Source: Pseudomonadota bacterium (GTDB taxonomy: Bacteria; Myxococcota_A; Polyangia; GCA-2747355). From it: a DNA stretch of 64,000 nucleotides. The translations under genes were made by a program, and so were the position numbers. Below the pieces are notes generated by a model. The model saw nothing but the letters and a program-made list of their open reading frames with translations. It ran no database searches and was not told where the DNA came from. The DNA lies in contig JADJDT010000029.1 in NCBI GenBank assembly GCA_016702545.1, forward strand, positions 1 through 64,000. Direction: 5' to 3'. Shown here piece by piece: positions 1 through 13,400 of this stretch (positions are counted from its first letter, which is position 1; the number at the start of each line of letters is the position of its first letter).

Positions 1-272
1 TCTGTTTGACCTGCGTCGACGCGAGGCCTTCGAGGTGTTGCTCGGCCGCCTTGCGCATCACCGACACCACGCGGCGAGGCTGATGGGCGTTGAGGAGCTC
101 GAGGTCTTCGACGATGAGCACCAGGTCGGCAGCCTTGCGCTTGCGATCGCCGACCGCCTTGGGCCGCGCGCTCCACCAACTCGAGCGCGCACTCGGGGGC
201 TTCGTCTCAGACTCCTCGGTGAGTTCGGCGCTTGTGAAGCCAGCGTAAGGGGAAGCCGACGCGCCGACGCTA
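1..272 (-). pseudogene. 3' part of ATPase-partner gene, running off left edge
   Basis: No single long frame covers this stretch, but coding-like pieces join on the minus strand. One frame gives VGFPLRWLHK. After shifts, another gives ALELVERAAQ, and the last gives AVGDRKRKAADLVLIVEDLE followed by LLNAHQP, which is still open at base 1. Removing one G (CAAGGCGG to CAAGCGG) joins the last two pieces. The piece follows directly behind the AAA ATPase on the same strand, so I infer a two-gene operon of ATPase plus small partner, an arrangement known for overcoming-lysogeny-like and DUF4276-type pairs. The family is not firmly recognised, the start is unresolved, and the density of shifts suggests poor consensus here. 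Confidence 0.35.
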
Positions 273-1612
273 CTTCTTGGGTCGTTGGAAGCGAGTAGAA
301 GGTGTGGTCGGGAAAGATCCTGTCAGCGCGGCCCCGGAGCCCATGCCATTCGGTCCGACCCGTCGGGAGGATGGCGACGGTCTTGCTCATTCCCACGTCC
401 GTGGCGACCTCGGGGGCGGCGAAGGCGAGCCGCTCGTAGAGGGTGCCCAGCTTGGATTGGGCGAGCCAATCCTCGTTGTGCAAGTCGCTCATCCGCGCGG
501 GCATCGGCAGGTCCGGGTCGGCACGGTCCAGCACATAGACCTGTTCCGGCGCGCAGACAAACTGATTGAGCACGACGGGGGAATGAGTTGTCAGCACGAT
601 GGTCAGGTTGCGCTCTTCGGCCTGCTGCCGCATGGCTGCGATGAGCGAGCGGATGGCGTGTGGATGGAGGTGGTTCTCGACCTCGTCGAAGGCCACCAGG
701 GAACCGTCCAATGCGCCCGCGACGGCTGTGAGGTGAAGCAGACCGACCAGTAGGCCATCGGCCGCGCGATTGGGAGGAAGACCGTCGGCCGGGTCCGTCG
801 CCCCCGGGACCAAAGAGGTAAGGCAACCTCGGTCGAACTCGATGCTGCCGATGATCTCCAGGGAAAGCGCGCCGCGCCTCCGCCAGGACCCAGTCGAATT
901 GGCCGCGGTAGCGCAACGGTGACGCCTTCCAGTTCGCCAGAACGGACCAGAGGTTGCGCCCCGTGTGATGAAGGAATACGTCCGTCGGCTCCGCGGGCTC
1001 GACACCCGTCACCTGGTGCAGCCAGTAGCCGTCGTAGAGGCGCATGCCCCGCAGCGCATCGACCAGGGGCTGCATCCACGGGGCTGAACCGCGATCCCAG
1101 AGGACCTTGGCGCAGCAGCGCAGCTCGTCACGCGGCTGAAGGTCAGTCCCCAGGCGCCAACCATCTTCAAAGATGGCTGCTCGCAGCATAGGCGCTTCCG
1201 CGCGGTGAAGCTCTTCTCCGTAGGCTCCCTTGACGCCCCGCGCCGACATCGGAAAGCGCAGCCTCCACACCAAGTCCTCGACCGCGAGCGAGAACTCCAC
1301 AGGAGCGCCCTGGTCCCCACCGTGACGCTGAAACGACACACCATCGACCGCCCTGAAGGCAGAATCCTGCCCCTGCATGAAGAGTTGGCGAAGGAACTTG
1401 AGAGCAGCGACTGTGGTTGACTTGCCCGCGCCGTTAGCCCCAGCGAGGACGCAGACCCCGTCAGGGCTCCACTCGAGTCGATCAAGGACTCTGAAGTCAA
1501 AACAAGCGACGCCGAAGGCGCAACGTCGTGGGAGTCGCGGCTCAGGAGCCAAGACGATCCTGTAGCGCAGCGCGCCGGTGTCGCGGTAGGGCATGAGTTG
1601 TAGGGTTGGCAT
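270..1612 (-). pseudogene. AAA family ATPase (SMC/OLD-like), frameshifted
   Basis: Predicted ATP-dependent enzyme of the AAA_15/AAA_21 group. Walker A (GANGAGKST) is at residues 58-66. After a frame change near base 858 the chain continues with a Walker B segment (SLVAFDEVENHLHP) and the switch histidine region (LTTHSPVVLNQF). Removing one G from the CCTGGAG context joins EARRAFP to EIIGSIEF, which fits this ATPase type, so the gene was probably full length, about 440 residues. The C-terminus is uncertain: one frame ends RPKK then TAG at 270-272, another stays open to base 58. Such ATPases occur in DNA repair and phage-defence modules. A coding remnant follows downstream and an IS element sits directly upstream. 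The function is inferred from the domain only. Confidence 0.7.
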
Positions 1613-1624
1613 CCATCGGGTCAG

Positions 1625-3340
1625 TGGCGAAGGTTGAGCCGCCCACCGCAGCCCCAGTGCTGCGGCATGACGGGAGGACTGCGGCAGCAGTCAGGTGACG
1701 GTGGCAATGCCATCGAGGAGGCGGAAGAACAGGTCGAGGTGCGGCATGCCGCCGAGGAGCCGCAGGACCACGTGACGGCCGGTGCGAACGACCTGCGCCG
1801 GCAGTTGAATGATGATGTTGACGAACGTGCGGAAGTCCATGCGCAACAGCTGCTGCTGCTCGCGAAGGTGACGGACGCGCCAGCGAGGCGAGATCGGCAG
1901 CAGCAGGGCGGCCCAGGCCTTGAGCGACCAGGCCCAACGACGCTGCGACCATATAGACCCAGTTGGCGTTGAGCGTGTTCAGGCCGGCATGCAGGGCGCG
2001 GGTGCCGTTCTTGAGCTGCTCGATAAGGTTCTCCTGGTTGCAGCGCTGGTTGGCTTCGAAGACGACCTCGGCCGGGGTCAGCAGCGGGTCGTTGGTGATG
2101 TAGAAGAAGTAGCGAATCTCGTCGAAGAGCGCGAGGTCGCCTTGCTCGACAGTGATGTTCTTGCGGAGCGCGATGACGCGGTAGTCGCGCCGACACTGGC
2201 GCGGCCGGTACGTGAGTTCGACGATCTGCTCGGACGCCAGGCGCAGGTTCTTGAAGCCGCGCGCCTTGACGATGCGCTCCTTGACGTTGTCGGGCCGCCG
2301 CCGGGGACAGGTGGCGATGTGCCGTTCGCTGGCGCGGACCAGCTCGTCGTACAGCCACTCGGGTTGGGCCTCGGCGCGGTTGCGCATCGGCTCGGAGGCA
2401 TCAACACCGAAGACAAAACGCACGCCGTCGTCGTCCCAGCGGTCGAAATGAGCGGTGAGCGAAAAGTCGGTGTCACCGCGCAGCAGCACCTCACCAAAGC
2501 CTGCGCGGCGGCACAGCGCCACCGCGCGGTCGAACGCCGCAGGGGCGCCTTCGTGCGACGGCCGGTTGCCGGGGCGGTTGACCAGGTACAGCGGCTCGCC
2601 CGTGTTGGCCAGCGACACCAGCAGCGGGTGGTAGCCCCAGGTCCCCTTGTGCGAGATGTCCATGCCCTGCTTGCACGCGCCTGTCGTCGGCACCATCGTG
2701 CCGTCAGCGTCGATGCGAGCCCGCTGCTTCGTCAGCGTCGGGTGCTGCTTCCAAACCGCCAGCCGCGTTTCATTGACCGCCGCCATCAGCGCCCAGATAT
2801 CGTCCTCCCCGAAGCGCCGGCAGAAGTCGCCCGCCGTCGTCGGGTCCGGGATGCTCTGGGTGCCCAGCGCGGCCAGAAACGCGCTGTCTTGTCGCCGTAG
2901 CTCGATATCCTCCAGCACCCGCCCGCCGCACAGGACGTTGTAGGTCAGGTTCAGCACATGGTCCGACTCATGATAGGGCACGTGCAGCTTCAGCAAGCGC
3001 ACCTGCCGGTCGATCGCACGCGCCAGACCCACGCGCCGCACCAGCTGCTGGATCGCCCCGATGCCCCCACAGCCGATGCCCTGGCTTCGTTCGGCCAGCT
3101 CGTAGCGCAGCGCTCCGCCCCGCAGCACCGGACCACCGCAGTTCACCTGACCGCCTCGGCCAGCTGCGCCTCCATTCTCTGCTTTCGCGCCACCAGGCGC
3201 CGACGTATCTTGCGCTTTTCACCGAAATGCTCCCTTTCGATGGCCTATGTGATTTCTTGCAGAACCACCTATAGCCGCTCGGATCGGGCATTTCGAGTGC
3301 TTTCTTTGCTCTTCAGCGCCTATTTATGCGCTTGATCAAG
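1625..3340 (-). mobile_element. IS1380-family insertion sequence (ends approximate)
   Basis: The element is defined by its transposase; I could not find convincing terminal inverted repeats or a target duplication by eye, so both ends are estimates. The left end must lie between the ATPase start (about 1612) and the transposase stop (1691). To the right, 3149-3250 holds a short minus-strand coding-like tail (EKRKIRRRLVARKQ, then a stop) directly before the transposase start. It could be part of the element or a remnant of the target. The flank at 3230-3340 is AT-richer than the rest of the window, consistent with an IS leader. Confidence 0.5.
1691..3146 (-). pseudogene. IS1380-family transposase, frameshifted near C-terminus
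   Basis: DDE transposase recognised by the stretch YHESDHVLNLTYNVLCGG, by PDPTTAGDFCRRF, by the first Asp (DADGT, residues 146-150), by the second Asp in LRGDTDF (about 223-228) and by the Glu region RCNQENLIEQLKNG. The frame breaks at CCC 1933-1935. Removing one base turns SLGLVAQG into SLAWSLKAWAALLLP and continues to the usual ending GGMPHLDLFFRLLDGIATV with a stop at 1691-1693, so the original protein was about 485 residues. The uncorrected frame runs on to 1542 with low-complexity Ala/Pro/Arg sequence. The copy is either inactive or carries a consensus error. Confidence 0.9.
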
Positions 3341-3400
3341 GGCTAGGTGAGCGCGAGGCACCGGGTGGGGAGGGGATCAATCAGGAAGGCTCACAGCTCC

Positions 3401-6400
3401 TCAGATCGGCGCGGGCGGTGTTCCCTCGACGGGGACGGTCGCCGGCAGGACCTGCGGTCCGGAGGCCGTGACCACCATCCCACGGGGATCGGCGTCCCCC
3501 ACCGGCAGGCTCACGCTGCCGTCGGCGGCGGCAAAGCCGCGCGCGACCACGTTACCCTTGGCGTCCTGCACGACCACGGCGATCTGCGAGAGATCGAGGG
3601 GCGGGCAGCTTAGGCAGGGGCTGGGGCCGGGCGGGTACTCCGGGGCCGGAATCTTCGCCCGCAGCACGCCACTCGCCACCGCCGAGCCGATCACGAGCAC
3701 CGGCAAGGGGCCGCTCGTGCGGAACGATACGGTCGGATCGCCGAGCAGGTTGTAGATCGTCATCTCCTGCTCTAGATCGGCGGCGCCGTAGCCGAGCGAG
3801 GTCAGATAGCCCTTGCCCGCGTTGAGCACATCGCCGAGTCGGCGCACGGTCGTAGCCGGACCGTAGGCCAGCAGGTTGGGGAAGATCGCGTCGACGAGGC
3901 CCTTGGCCAGGTCGCTGTTGATCGTCGAGCCGCTCGAACGTTGATCGCCGATCACGGCGAGGGCCCCGTCGGCCTTGCGCAGGAAGGACTCCGCCCAATA
4001 GACGCTAGCCGCGTTCGAGTAGCCGGCGCCGGAGGTCTCGGTCGACTCGTTGTCGAAGATGCCGCTCGCGCAGTTGACGCTGAGCACGACGGGGAACTCG
4101 TGGCCCGCCACCGCAACGCCAGCGAGGTTGCCGGTGCCGAATCCCGGTGTGCCCCAACCGTTCCACCAGCCGTGGTCGCGGTGGAAGAAGAGCGCGCGCC
4201 CGTCGTTGAAGGCGGTCGTCACGTCGGCTGTCGAACCGTTCCAGGGGAAGGTCGGCTTGCGCAGGTACCAGGGGACCGCCACCCCGTCGTACCAGGTGGT
4301 GGGACTGGTCGTCGGGGAGTCGCGGTAGATGCGTTGCACGTTCCAGCCGAGGCCGGCTACGTGCGCCCGGATGACCTCGGCCGTGCGCGCGAAGGTGCGG
4401 TTCTCGACGCCGTTGGTGTCGTCGTCCTGGAACTGCGCCGCGAAGCTGTAGTTGTCGTAGAAGGCATTGAAGAAGCTCGGCGGGGCGTTCTCGAAGGCCT
4501 TGACCTTGTCGACGACGACCTGGGCCTGCGCGTCGGTGTCGACCGGGAAGCGGCCGATACCGAGCAACGGCACCGAGGTGCTGCCGCCACCGAACTGGCC
4601 GTAGTACTGGTCGCCACCGTTCTTGACGCCGTCCCAACTGTTGTTGGCGCCCGGGTAGTGCGTGGGGATCAGCTCCGCGTCGCCCATCAAGAGCAGGTAG
4701 CGCGGTCGGATCCACCAGTTGTTGTAGGCGTTCTGCAGGTAGCTGCGAATCCCGGCCGCCGTCGCGCCGGTCGTCGCCGTCGACCACCACGGTGCTGAGG
4801 CCCCGGGCGATCTTGTGCGCCGCGAGGTCGTTGGCTGCCGCAACCAGGTCGGGTGCGCTGACGATCACGAAGCGCGCGCCGAAGAAGATCGGCCGAATCA
4901 CGATCGGACAGAGCGCGACCTCCAACAGCTCGCGATTGAACGCCGTCGCGGCCAGCGACGACGGTGCGCGCTCGACGCGCTGGTCGAGCTCGTCCATGTC
5001 GAAGCCGGAGGCTGTGCGGAGCTGCTTCAAGCAGGGGGCACCCTTGAACACGATGTCGACGAGCAGTGAGCTGTACTGCACCAGGCGTTGTTCGCCGGCC
5101 AAATACTCGGCTGCTGGCAGCTCGATCGCCAGGAAGCTCCCGTCCTCGCTCTGCTGCACCGCACGCTGCCGCACATCCTTGAGCGAGGTGGCGCTCGCGT
5201 CGTAGAGCTTGGCGTCGAAGACGAAGCCCACGGGCTCGGCCGTCGGCGCGCCTTCGCCACCGGGGTCTCGGTGCTGCGGCTGAATCGGATAGAGCCGCGC
5301 CTTACTCGCGCTGCCATCGCCCTCCGGCACCACCGTGACGTCGGCCGAGCCATCGAGCGGCGTGGCCACCATGGCGGTGTAGGTCGGCACCTCGGGCAGC
5401 GAAGGGGCGTCCTGTCGCGTGCCGAAGCCCGTGTCCTGCTCGACGATCCGGTCAAAGGCGCCCGCCGCCGTGGCCACGGCGGCCAGCTTGAGCGGCGGAA
5501 TCGTCAAGCGGAAGGTCAAGCGCTCGGGCGTCGAGGTCAGAATCTCGACGCGCCGTCTCATGATCACGGTCGCGACGAAGGTGCCCTGGGTCGCGCCGAC
5601 CCCACTGGGAACCCACAGCGCGTCCTTGACCGTCGCGGCGTAGACGGGGTGGTGGCACTCCAGGCGCACGCTCAGCACGCCAGGGGGGGCCTGGACATCG
5701 GTGTCGATGACCCCGAGCGTCGCTGCACTCGAGCCGCTGACGACGGTGCCCAGCGGGTCGGCGCCGGCGAAGACCTGGCAGGAGGCGCCGGCGACCGGCG
5801 TCGAGATCGGGTCGACGACCTCGGCGTGGAGGCGCTTGAGCTCGACCGACTCGGCGCGCACGACGACGGAGCCCGTCGGTTCCCCGCTGCCGCCCGCGCG
5901 CAGCACGAGCTGCACGATCGTTACGTCGCCGACGCGAATCTCCACACCGCCGGCGCTGCCGTACCAGTCAGCGCCTTTGAAGTCCGCGTCGCAGCTCCCG
6001 TCACGGAAGATGCCCAGCTCGACGGTGCGGTCCGGCCCGACCGGAAGGTTGGGCATCACGGTCTCGATCACCACCGTGCCGGCGGGGTATGACCGCTCGG
6101 CGCGAGCCGGCGTCACTCCCGGCCGCGCTGACCTGCATCGCCACGCAGAAGGGGGCCGCGAAGGTCTCCGGGCTGCGCAGGCTCAGACTGACGCTGCCCT
6201 TGGCGTAGTCGCCCGTCTTCTTCTTGTCGTTGTCGCAGCCGGCGCCGAGGCCGACGACGGCCAGCGCCAGCAGGGCTCCCTGGGCCAGGCGGCGGGCGCG
6301 GCCGCCGCTGTCGCCTCGGACGCCCGCTCGCGCCGGCCAGGCGCTGGGGCTTGAGGGGTCGGTCGCTCTGTCCCGGCCTCTTGGTTGAATGTTCGGGCCC

Positions 6401-6453
6401 TCGACGACCTCAGACCCGCTCGGGCAAGGAACCATCGCCTTGTGTTTCGACAT
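3401..6453 (-). pseudogene. C25 (gingipain-like) cysteine peptidase lipoprotein, two frameshifts
   Basis: Predicted exported peptidase of family C25, about 1010 codons. The start at 6453 has GGAGG seven bases upstream and is followed by a lipoprotein signal ending VVGLGAGC. An N-terminal beta-rich region precedes the peptidase core. Catalytic His is seen in ALFFHRDHG and catalytic Cys in LSVNCASGIF. LLLMGDAELIPT and the GLGDPTVSF-like segment LLGDPTVSF are also typical of the family. Two shifts break the frame: one at CCC 6118-6120 (dropping a G gives SAAGVTPARAERSYP) and one near 4788 (VVV joining STATTGATAAGIRSYLQN). Without them this is a normal, apparently active enzyme. No type IX secretion C-terminal signal was recognised. 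Confidence 0.8.
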
Positions 6454-6633
6454 GACTGACCTCCACGGTTGCATGAACTGCGTTGCGCTCGGCCGCGCCG
6501 AGCGTGCTGCGGCACCGCATCTCCTCCCGTGTTGTTGAGGGTCGAAGAACAGCACAGCTTCGGTGCTAGATCGACAGAAATCTCGACTCCCGCCGCGAAA
6601 AACGCGCGGCGGGGCAAAAATACCCGGGAAAAA

Positions 6634-6662
6634 TTGACACGGGTTTTTACCCTGGCGATATT
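6634..6662 (+). promoter_or_regulatory. sigma70-type promoter for DUF2239 gene, probably leaderless
   Basis: TTGACA at 6634-6639, a 17-base spacer, then GATATT at 6657-6662. Transcription would begin about seven bases further on, at or next to the ATG at 6670, giving little or no leader, and no Shine-Dalgarno is visible. The -35 box lies between the inverted arms ACCCG and CGGGT, each followed or preceded by a run of A or T, which could be an operator. Confidence 0.6.
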
Positions 6663-6669
6663 GCGAGCG

Positions 6670-7266
6670 ATGGAGCGCGCGATCAGTTACCTGGCGTTCG
6701 TGGGGGCGCGCCGCATCGGCGGAGGCCCGCTGCGGGAGCTGCTGCCCGTGCTCAAGCAGCGCTTCGAGGCCGACCGCTCCGAGCTGGTGCTGGTGTTCGA
6801 GGTCGAAAGTGGGCGTCAGGTCGACTTCGACCTGCGGGGCACGCTCGCCGAGGTGCTGGCGCGCGAGGCACCGGAGCCGGTGCGCGGCCCGGGGCGCCCC
6901 AGACTGGGTGTGACGAGCCGGGAGGTGACGCTCTTACCGCGCCACTGGGATTGGCTCGAGCAGCAGTCACAGGGGATCTCGGGCGCGCTGCGGCGACTCG
7001 TCGAAGCCGCGATCAAGGCGGCGCCGGATGCCGAGCGGGCGCGCCGGATCCGGGCGGCGCTGAGCCGCTTCCTGACGGCGATGGCCGGCAACCGGCCGAA
7101 CTACGAGGAGGCGCTGCGAGCGCTCTTCGCGGGCGACACCGCGCGCTTCGAGCGGCTGGTGCGGCGCTGGCCCAAGGACGTCCGTGAGCACGCCGTGTCG
7201 AGGGCGCGCGAGGCGGCCCGAGCCGAGCGGCGGGTGCGGCGCAGGGGCGCCCAGACCCCCACCTAA
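6670..7266 (+). CDS. DUF2239 family protein
   Basis: A 198-residue cytoplasmic protein of unknown role. It matches the DUF2239 pattern: N-terminal YLAFVGARRIGGGPL, a central GRPRLGVTSREVTLLPRHWDWL block, and LTAMAGNRPNYEEALRALFAGD near the C-terminus; the tail is Arg-rich. The start was chosen at 6670 because family homology begins there and a well-formed promoter sits just upstream; a longer reading from 6469 would cross that promoter and adds unlikely sequence. It is divergent from the C25 peptidase and convergent with thiC, so it is probably monocistronic. Binding or catalytic residues are not known for this family. Confidence 0.85.
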   Translation: MERAISYLAFVGARRIGGGPLRELLPVLKQRFEADRSELVLVFEVESGRQVDFDLRGTLAEVLAREAPEPVRGPGRPRLGVTSREVTLLPRHWDWLEQQSQGISGALRRLVEAAIKAAPDAERARRIRAALSRFLTAMAGNRPNYEEALRALFAGDTARFERLVRRWPKDVREHAVSRAREAARAERRVRRRGAQTPT

Positions 7267-7272
7267 GCCCCC

Positions 7273-9208
<1,936 letters not shown>

Positions 9209-9263
9209 GGTTGCGGCGTAACCCTTCCGGGCCGCAAGGGCGATCTCCGCGTCGGCAGCGACG

Positions 9264-10255
9264 TCAGGGCAGGACCGCCTTGCAGCCCCCAGACCAGTTG
9301 CCTGTGCAGTCATAATCCGTCTGGCTCGGGGTGACCACCCCGCCGGGCCAAGTAATCGTGGCTGCGGTCCAGACGTGTCCCGAGACGAGGTTCTGCTTCT
9401 TCAGCACCACGGGCGCTCGGCCCTTGAGGTTGATCACGAGCTGGCCATCCGACGTCGGCTCGCCGCCGCCCCAGTGCTCGACCAGCACGGTGTAGACGCC
9501 GTTCTCCGGCTTCGAGAAGAAGATGTTCTCGGGGCCGAAGGCCCCGGTGTTGTCGACGTCCTTCTTCGGGTCGTCGGTCGCGTCGCCGACGACGCCCCAA
9601 TCCGGCGAGCTGGTGATGCAGGAGGTCCAGGTGCAGTCGGTGGCGTTGTCGTTGATGCGGCCGCCGGGCTTGATCAGGTGCAGCTCCCAGTCATCGCCGA
9701 CCTCGTCCCAGGTCAAGGTCAGGCGCAGGTCGGCTTCGACGCAGCCCGTGGTCGTGACGTTGTAGACCAGCGCCAGCGCCCCGGCGCTGTTGGTCCAGAC
9801 CAGCTTTACCAGCTGAGCGCCGCAGAAGAGCGGAAGCGCGACGCCGTACTGGCCGCTGTCGCCGTGGGTCGGCACGGTGCCGCTGGCCGCCTGGCCGGCC
9901 TCGTTGACGACGTAGAACTGCCCGTCGCCGGTCGCCCCCGTCACGACGCCGCCGAAGGTGCGCGCCGTCTGAGTCGCGCTGATGGCGAAGGTGGTTTCAT
10001 TGCTGTCGGGGCAGCCCGCGCAGCGCTGCTCGCCGGGCGCGGTGGCGTTCGGCGCCGGATCCGTGAGTGCGGTCGTCGCGGCGTCGCCGCGGCTGGCGTC
10101 CGCGCGGGCCGTGGTGGCGTCGCGGCGAGCCGCACCGCCGTCGCGGCGGGCATTGCTGCCATCGCGGCGGGCGCCGTTATCGTCGCTGTCGCTGCACCCG
10201 CTGGCATGATGGTCGCGCTCAGGGCCAGGACGAGGATCGAGGATGTGCGTTTCAT
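9264..10255 (-). pseudogene. Secreted lipoprotein with PPC-like beta domain, one frameshift at lipobox
   Basis: Probably a surface lipoprotein. The start at 10255 (MKRTSSILVLALSATIMPAG) gives a signal peptide. Restoring one G in the run near 10199-10203 yields the lipobox MPAGC followed by an Asp/Arg-rich linker of near-repeats (ARRDGSNARRDGGAARRD). The mature part (about 250 residues) contains RLTLTWDEVGDDWELHLIKP and FGPENIFFSKPENGVYTVLV, the pattern of pre-peptidase C-terminal-like domains common in myxobacterial secreted proteins, where they are usually non-catalytic. No enzyme domain is seen. It lies 55 bases upstream of thiC on the same strand, but no functional link is apparent. Confidence 0.65.
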
Positions 10256-10424
10256 GACGTTCGCCTCCCGGCTGCCGATGGGGGGCAGCTCGCACGCTCT
10301 TCTCACCGCTGGCGGGTGACCTGTCAACCGGCGATTTGGGAGCGAGCGCGTTCGATTGGCCTCAATCCTTAGCGCAGATCGTCGATGGGAGCCCATCGCC
10401 GCCCTTCAGCGAGGAGCCGTCCAG

Positions 10425-13400
10425 ATGCTTAGGCTGCTTAGGCGCAACTGCTTGTCTCTGTTCTCGGTCGCGGTGTGGATGGTGGCGCCGCCGCTGCTGG
10501 CCGGCTGTGGCAGCGGCGACCTCGATCCGGTGCTGGATGCGCGGGTGGACGGCCGTCCCGTGCGGGTCGATGGGGGCAGCGTGGCCCGCGACCGCGGCGC
10601 TGGACCGCAGGACGCCGCAGCCGGGGACCTCGCGGTGGCACCCGTCGCCGTGCTCTCGATCGCCGGCGCGCCCGCAGTGACGTTCCAGGCGGTCGTGGGC
10701 GGCGCTGCCGACGAGCAGACGATCACCGTGGACAACGCCGGAGAGACTGTGGCCTCGGCGCTGGTCGGCACCGTCGGCGCGCCCTTCGCGTTCAAGGGTG
10801 GCAGCTACCCGGGGACGGGGGGCACCTGCGGGGCCACGCTGGCCGCAGCCGAGAACTGCACCGTCGTGGTCAGCTTCCGCCCGGCGGCGGCGGGGGAGTC
10901 GACGGGAGCGCTGAGCGTGGATTACCGCGACGGGCAGCGCGACCAGCGCGCGCAGCGGTCGCTGGTCGGTGGGGCGACGCGACCCGCGCAGCTCGCGATC
11001 AGCGGTGCTCCATCGTTTTCTTTCGGCAGCGGCGTGGTCGGGGCCACGATCGAGCACACCTTCAGCGTCGACAACACGGGGGGCACCGAGGCGACGGCCC
11101 TGACCGCCAGCGCGCTCGGCGCGCCCTTCGCCTTCAAGGGTGGCAGCTACCCCGGTGGCGGCAGCTGCACGGCAGCGCTGGCCGCGGGGGCGAGCTGCAC
11201 GTTGGTGGTGGTCTACGCGCCGAGCGACGCCGCCGCGAGCACTGCGACGCTGCGCCTCGGCTACCACGACGGCGCCGCCCCGCGGCAGGCCGAGGTCGGG
11301 CTTGCCGGGTCGGGCGTCACCCCGGCGGCGCTCTCGATCTCGGACGGCGCTCGCTACGACTTCGGGCCGCGCGCGCTCGGCACGAGCGCTGACAAGACCC
11401 TCACGATCAGCAATAGCGGTGCGGCGGGGGCCACGGCGCTGAACGCCGAGGCCCTCGGCAACGGCTTCGGCTTCAAGGGCGGCAGTTACCCCGGGACGGG
11501 GGGGACCTGCGGGCCGACGCTGGCGGGCTTGGCCTCCTGCACGGTGGTGCTGACCTTCGCGCCGACCGTGGTGGGGGAGGCCACGGCGACGCTCTCGTTG
11601 CTTTACGCCACGGGTGCAGGCAACCGCGGCGCCACGCGTCCGCTGGTGGGCCGCGGGCTCAGTCGCGCGGCGCTGGTCTACGACGCCGGGGTGGGCTTCG
11701 ACTTCGGCACGCTCGCGGTCGGAACGCGGGTCGAGCGCGCCTTCATGGTGACCAACTTGGGCGAGCTGACGGCGACCGCCATCGCCCCTTCGGCCGGGCC
11801 GGCGGCGCCCTTCGCCTACGCGGGCGGCAGCTATCCGGGCAGCGGCGGCACCTGCGGCGCGAGCCTCGTGCCCTTCGGGAGCTGCACCCTCGTCGTGAGC
11901 TACCAGGCGCCGACCGGCGGCTCCCACGTCTCGGCGGCGACCCTGGGCTTCCACGACGGCGTCGAGGCCAAGGTCGCGGCGCTGCAGCTCCGAGCGGCCG
12001 CGACCGGAGCGGCCTTCCTCGTGTTGTCGGATGGCCCGAGCTACGACTTCGGTGCGGTCGGGGTCGGCGCGCAGGCGGCGTACGGCTTGACGCTGGCCAA
12101 CACGGGTGCGTTGGCCGCGACCGGGATCCTACCCGACGCGCTCCCCGCGCCCTTCACGTTGCCCGGGGGCTACCCAGGTACAGGGGGCGACTGCGGCACG
12201 ACCCTGGCCGCCGGGGCGACCTGTACGATCGTCGTCGCCTTCGCGCCGACCACAACCGGACCGAGCAATGCCTTGCTCACCTTGCACCATCACGATGGAA
12301 CGGCGACCCTCGCGACGACCCGCGCGCTGAGCGGCACGGGTACGGGCGACGCGGCCTTGGCCTTTGCCGATGCCCCGGTGCGGGATTTTGGGCGCCACGC
12401 CGTCGGCGCGACCCGCGAGCTGGCGTTGACCGTGCGCAACAGCGGCGCGCTGGCCACGGTCGGCGAGCTGCGCAGCACCGTTGCCCTGACGAGTGGCTTT
12501 AGCTTCAAGGGGGGGGCCTTCCCCGGGACGGGCGGAAGCTGCGGGCCACAGCTCGCGGCCGGAGCGAGCTGTACGGTCGTGGTCAGCTTCGTGCCGGCGG
12601 CGAACGGCCCCGCCAGCGCGCGCCTCGTCCTCGCCTATAGCACCTTGGCGGGTGCGGACAGCGCCGAGCTGGCGTTTTCGGGCCTCGGGGTCGCGCCGGC
12701 CACGCTGTTGATCTCCGATGGGCCGAGCTTCGACTTCGGCACGCGTACGGTCGACTCCAGCACGCGCAAGCAGCTCACGGTGACCAACGAGGGCGGTGTA
12801 ACGGCGACGGCGTTGGCGCTCAGCGGGCTGGCCGCGCCCTTTGCCTACGTGGCGGGGAGCTGTGGGGCCACGCTCGATCCATCGGCGAGCTGCACCTTCG
12901 CCGTGGACTACCAGCCGAGCGCGGCGGGCGACCACGCCGACACGGTGCTGCTCGACTATAGCGATGGCGCGGCGACGCGGCAGACGACGCGGGCGCTGAC
13001 GGGCAGCGCGACCCTTCCCGCGCTGCTGACGATCTCCGATGGTCCGACGCTCAAGTTCGGCTCGCGCGCCACGGGGTCGGTCAGCGAGGCGACGCTGACG
13101 GTGACCAACGGGGGCGCCTCGAATGCCACGGCGCTGAGCGCGGCGTCGCTCGGTGCGCCCTTCGCCTTCAAGGGTGGCGCCTATCCCGGCACGGGCGGCA
13201 CCTGCGCCGCGGCGCTCGCCCCCGGCGCCGGCTGCCTCGTGGTGGTGACCTTCGCGCCGAGCAGCGTCGACGCCTTCACCGGGACCCTGACGCTCGACTA
13301 CCACGACGGCGCGGCGGCGCGTTCGGCGCAGCGGGTGCTCTCGGGGGCCGCCCTGCCGCCGGCGCGCATCGAGTTCACCGCGGTGGCGGGCTACGACTTT

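Noticed and set aside
1613..3400. Terminal inverted repeats of the IS1380 element
   Set aside because: No matching pair could be found by eye on the two flanks; an alignment to a reference IS would be needed.
9209..9263. TPP riboswitch upstream of thiC
   Set aside because: Only 55 bases lie between thiC and the preceding gene, and no CTGAGA-type core was seen.
10362..11954. A 530-codon minus-strand frame and similar long frames opposite the choice-of-anchor gene
   Set aside because: Composition is Arg/Ala/Gly-rich with no family motif, and the opposite strand has a clear repeat protein.
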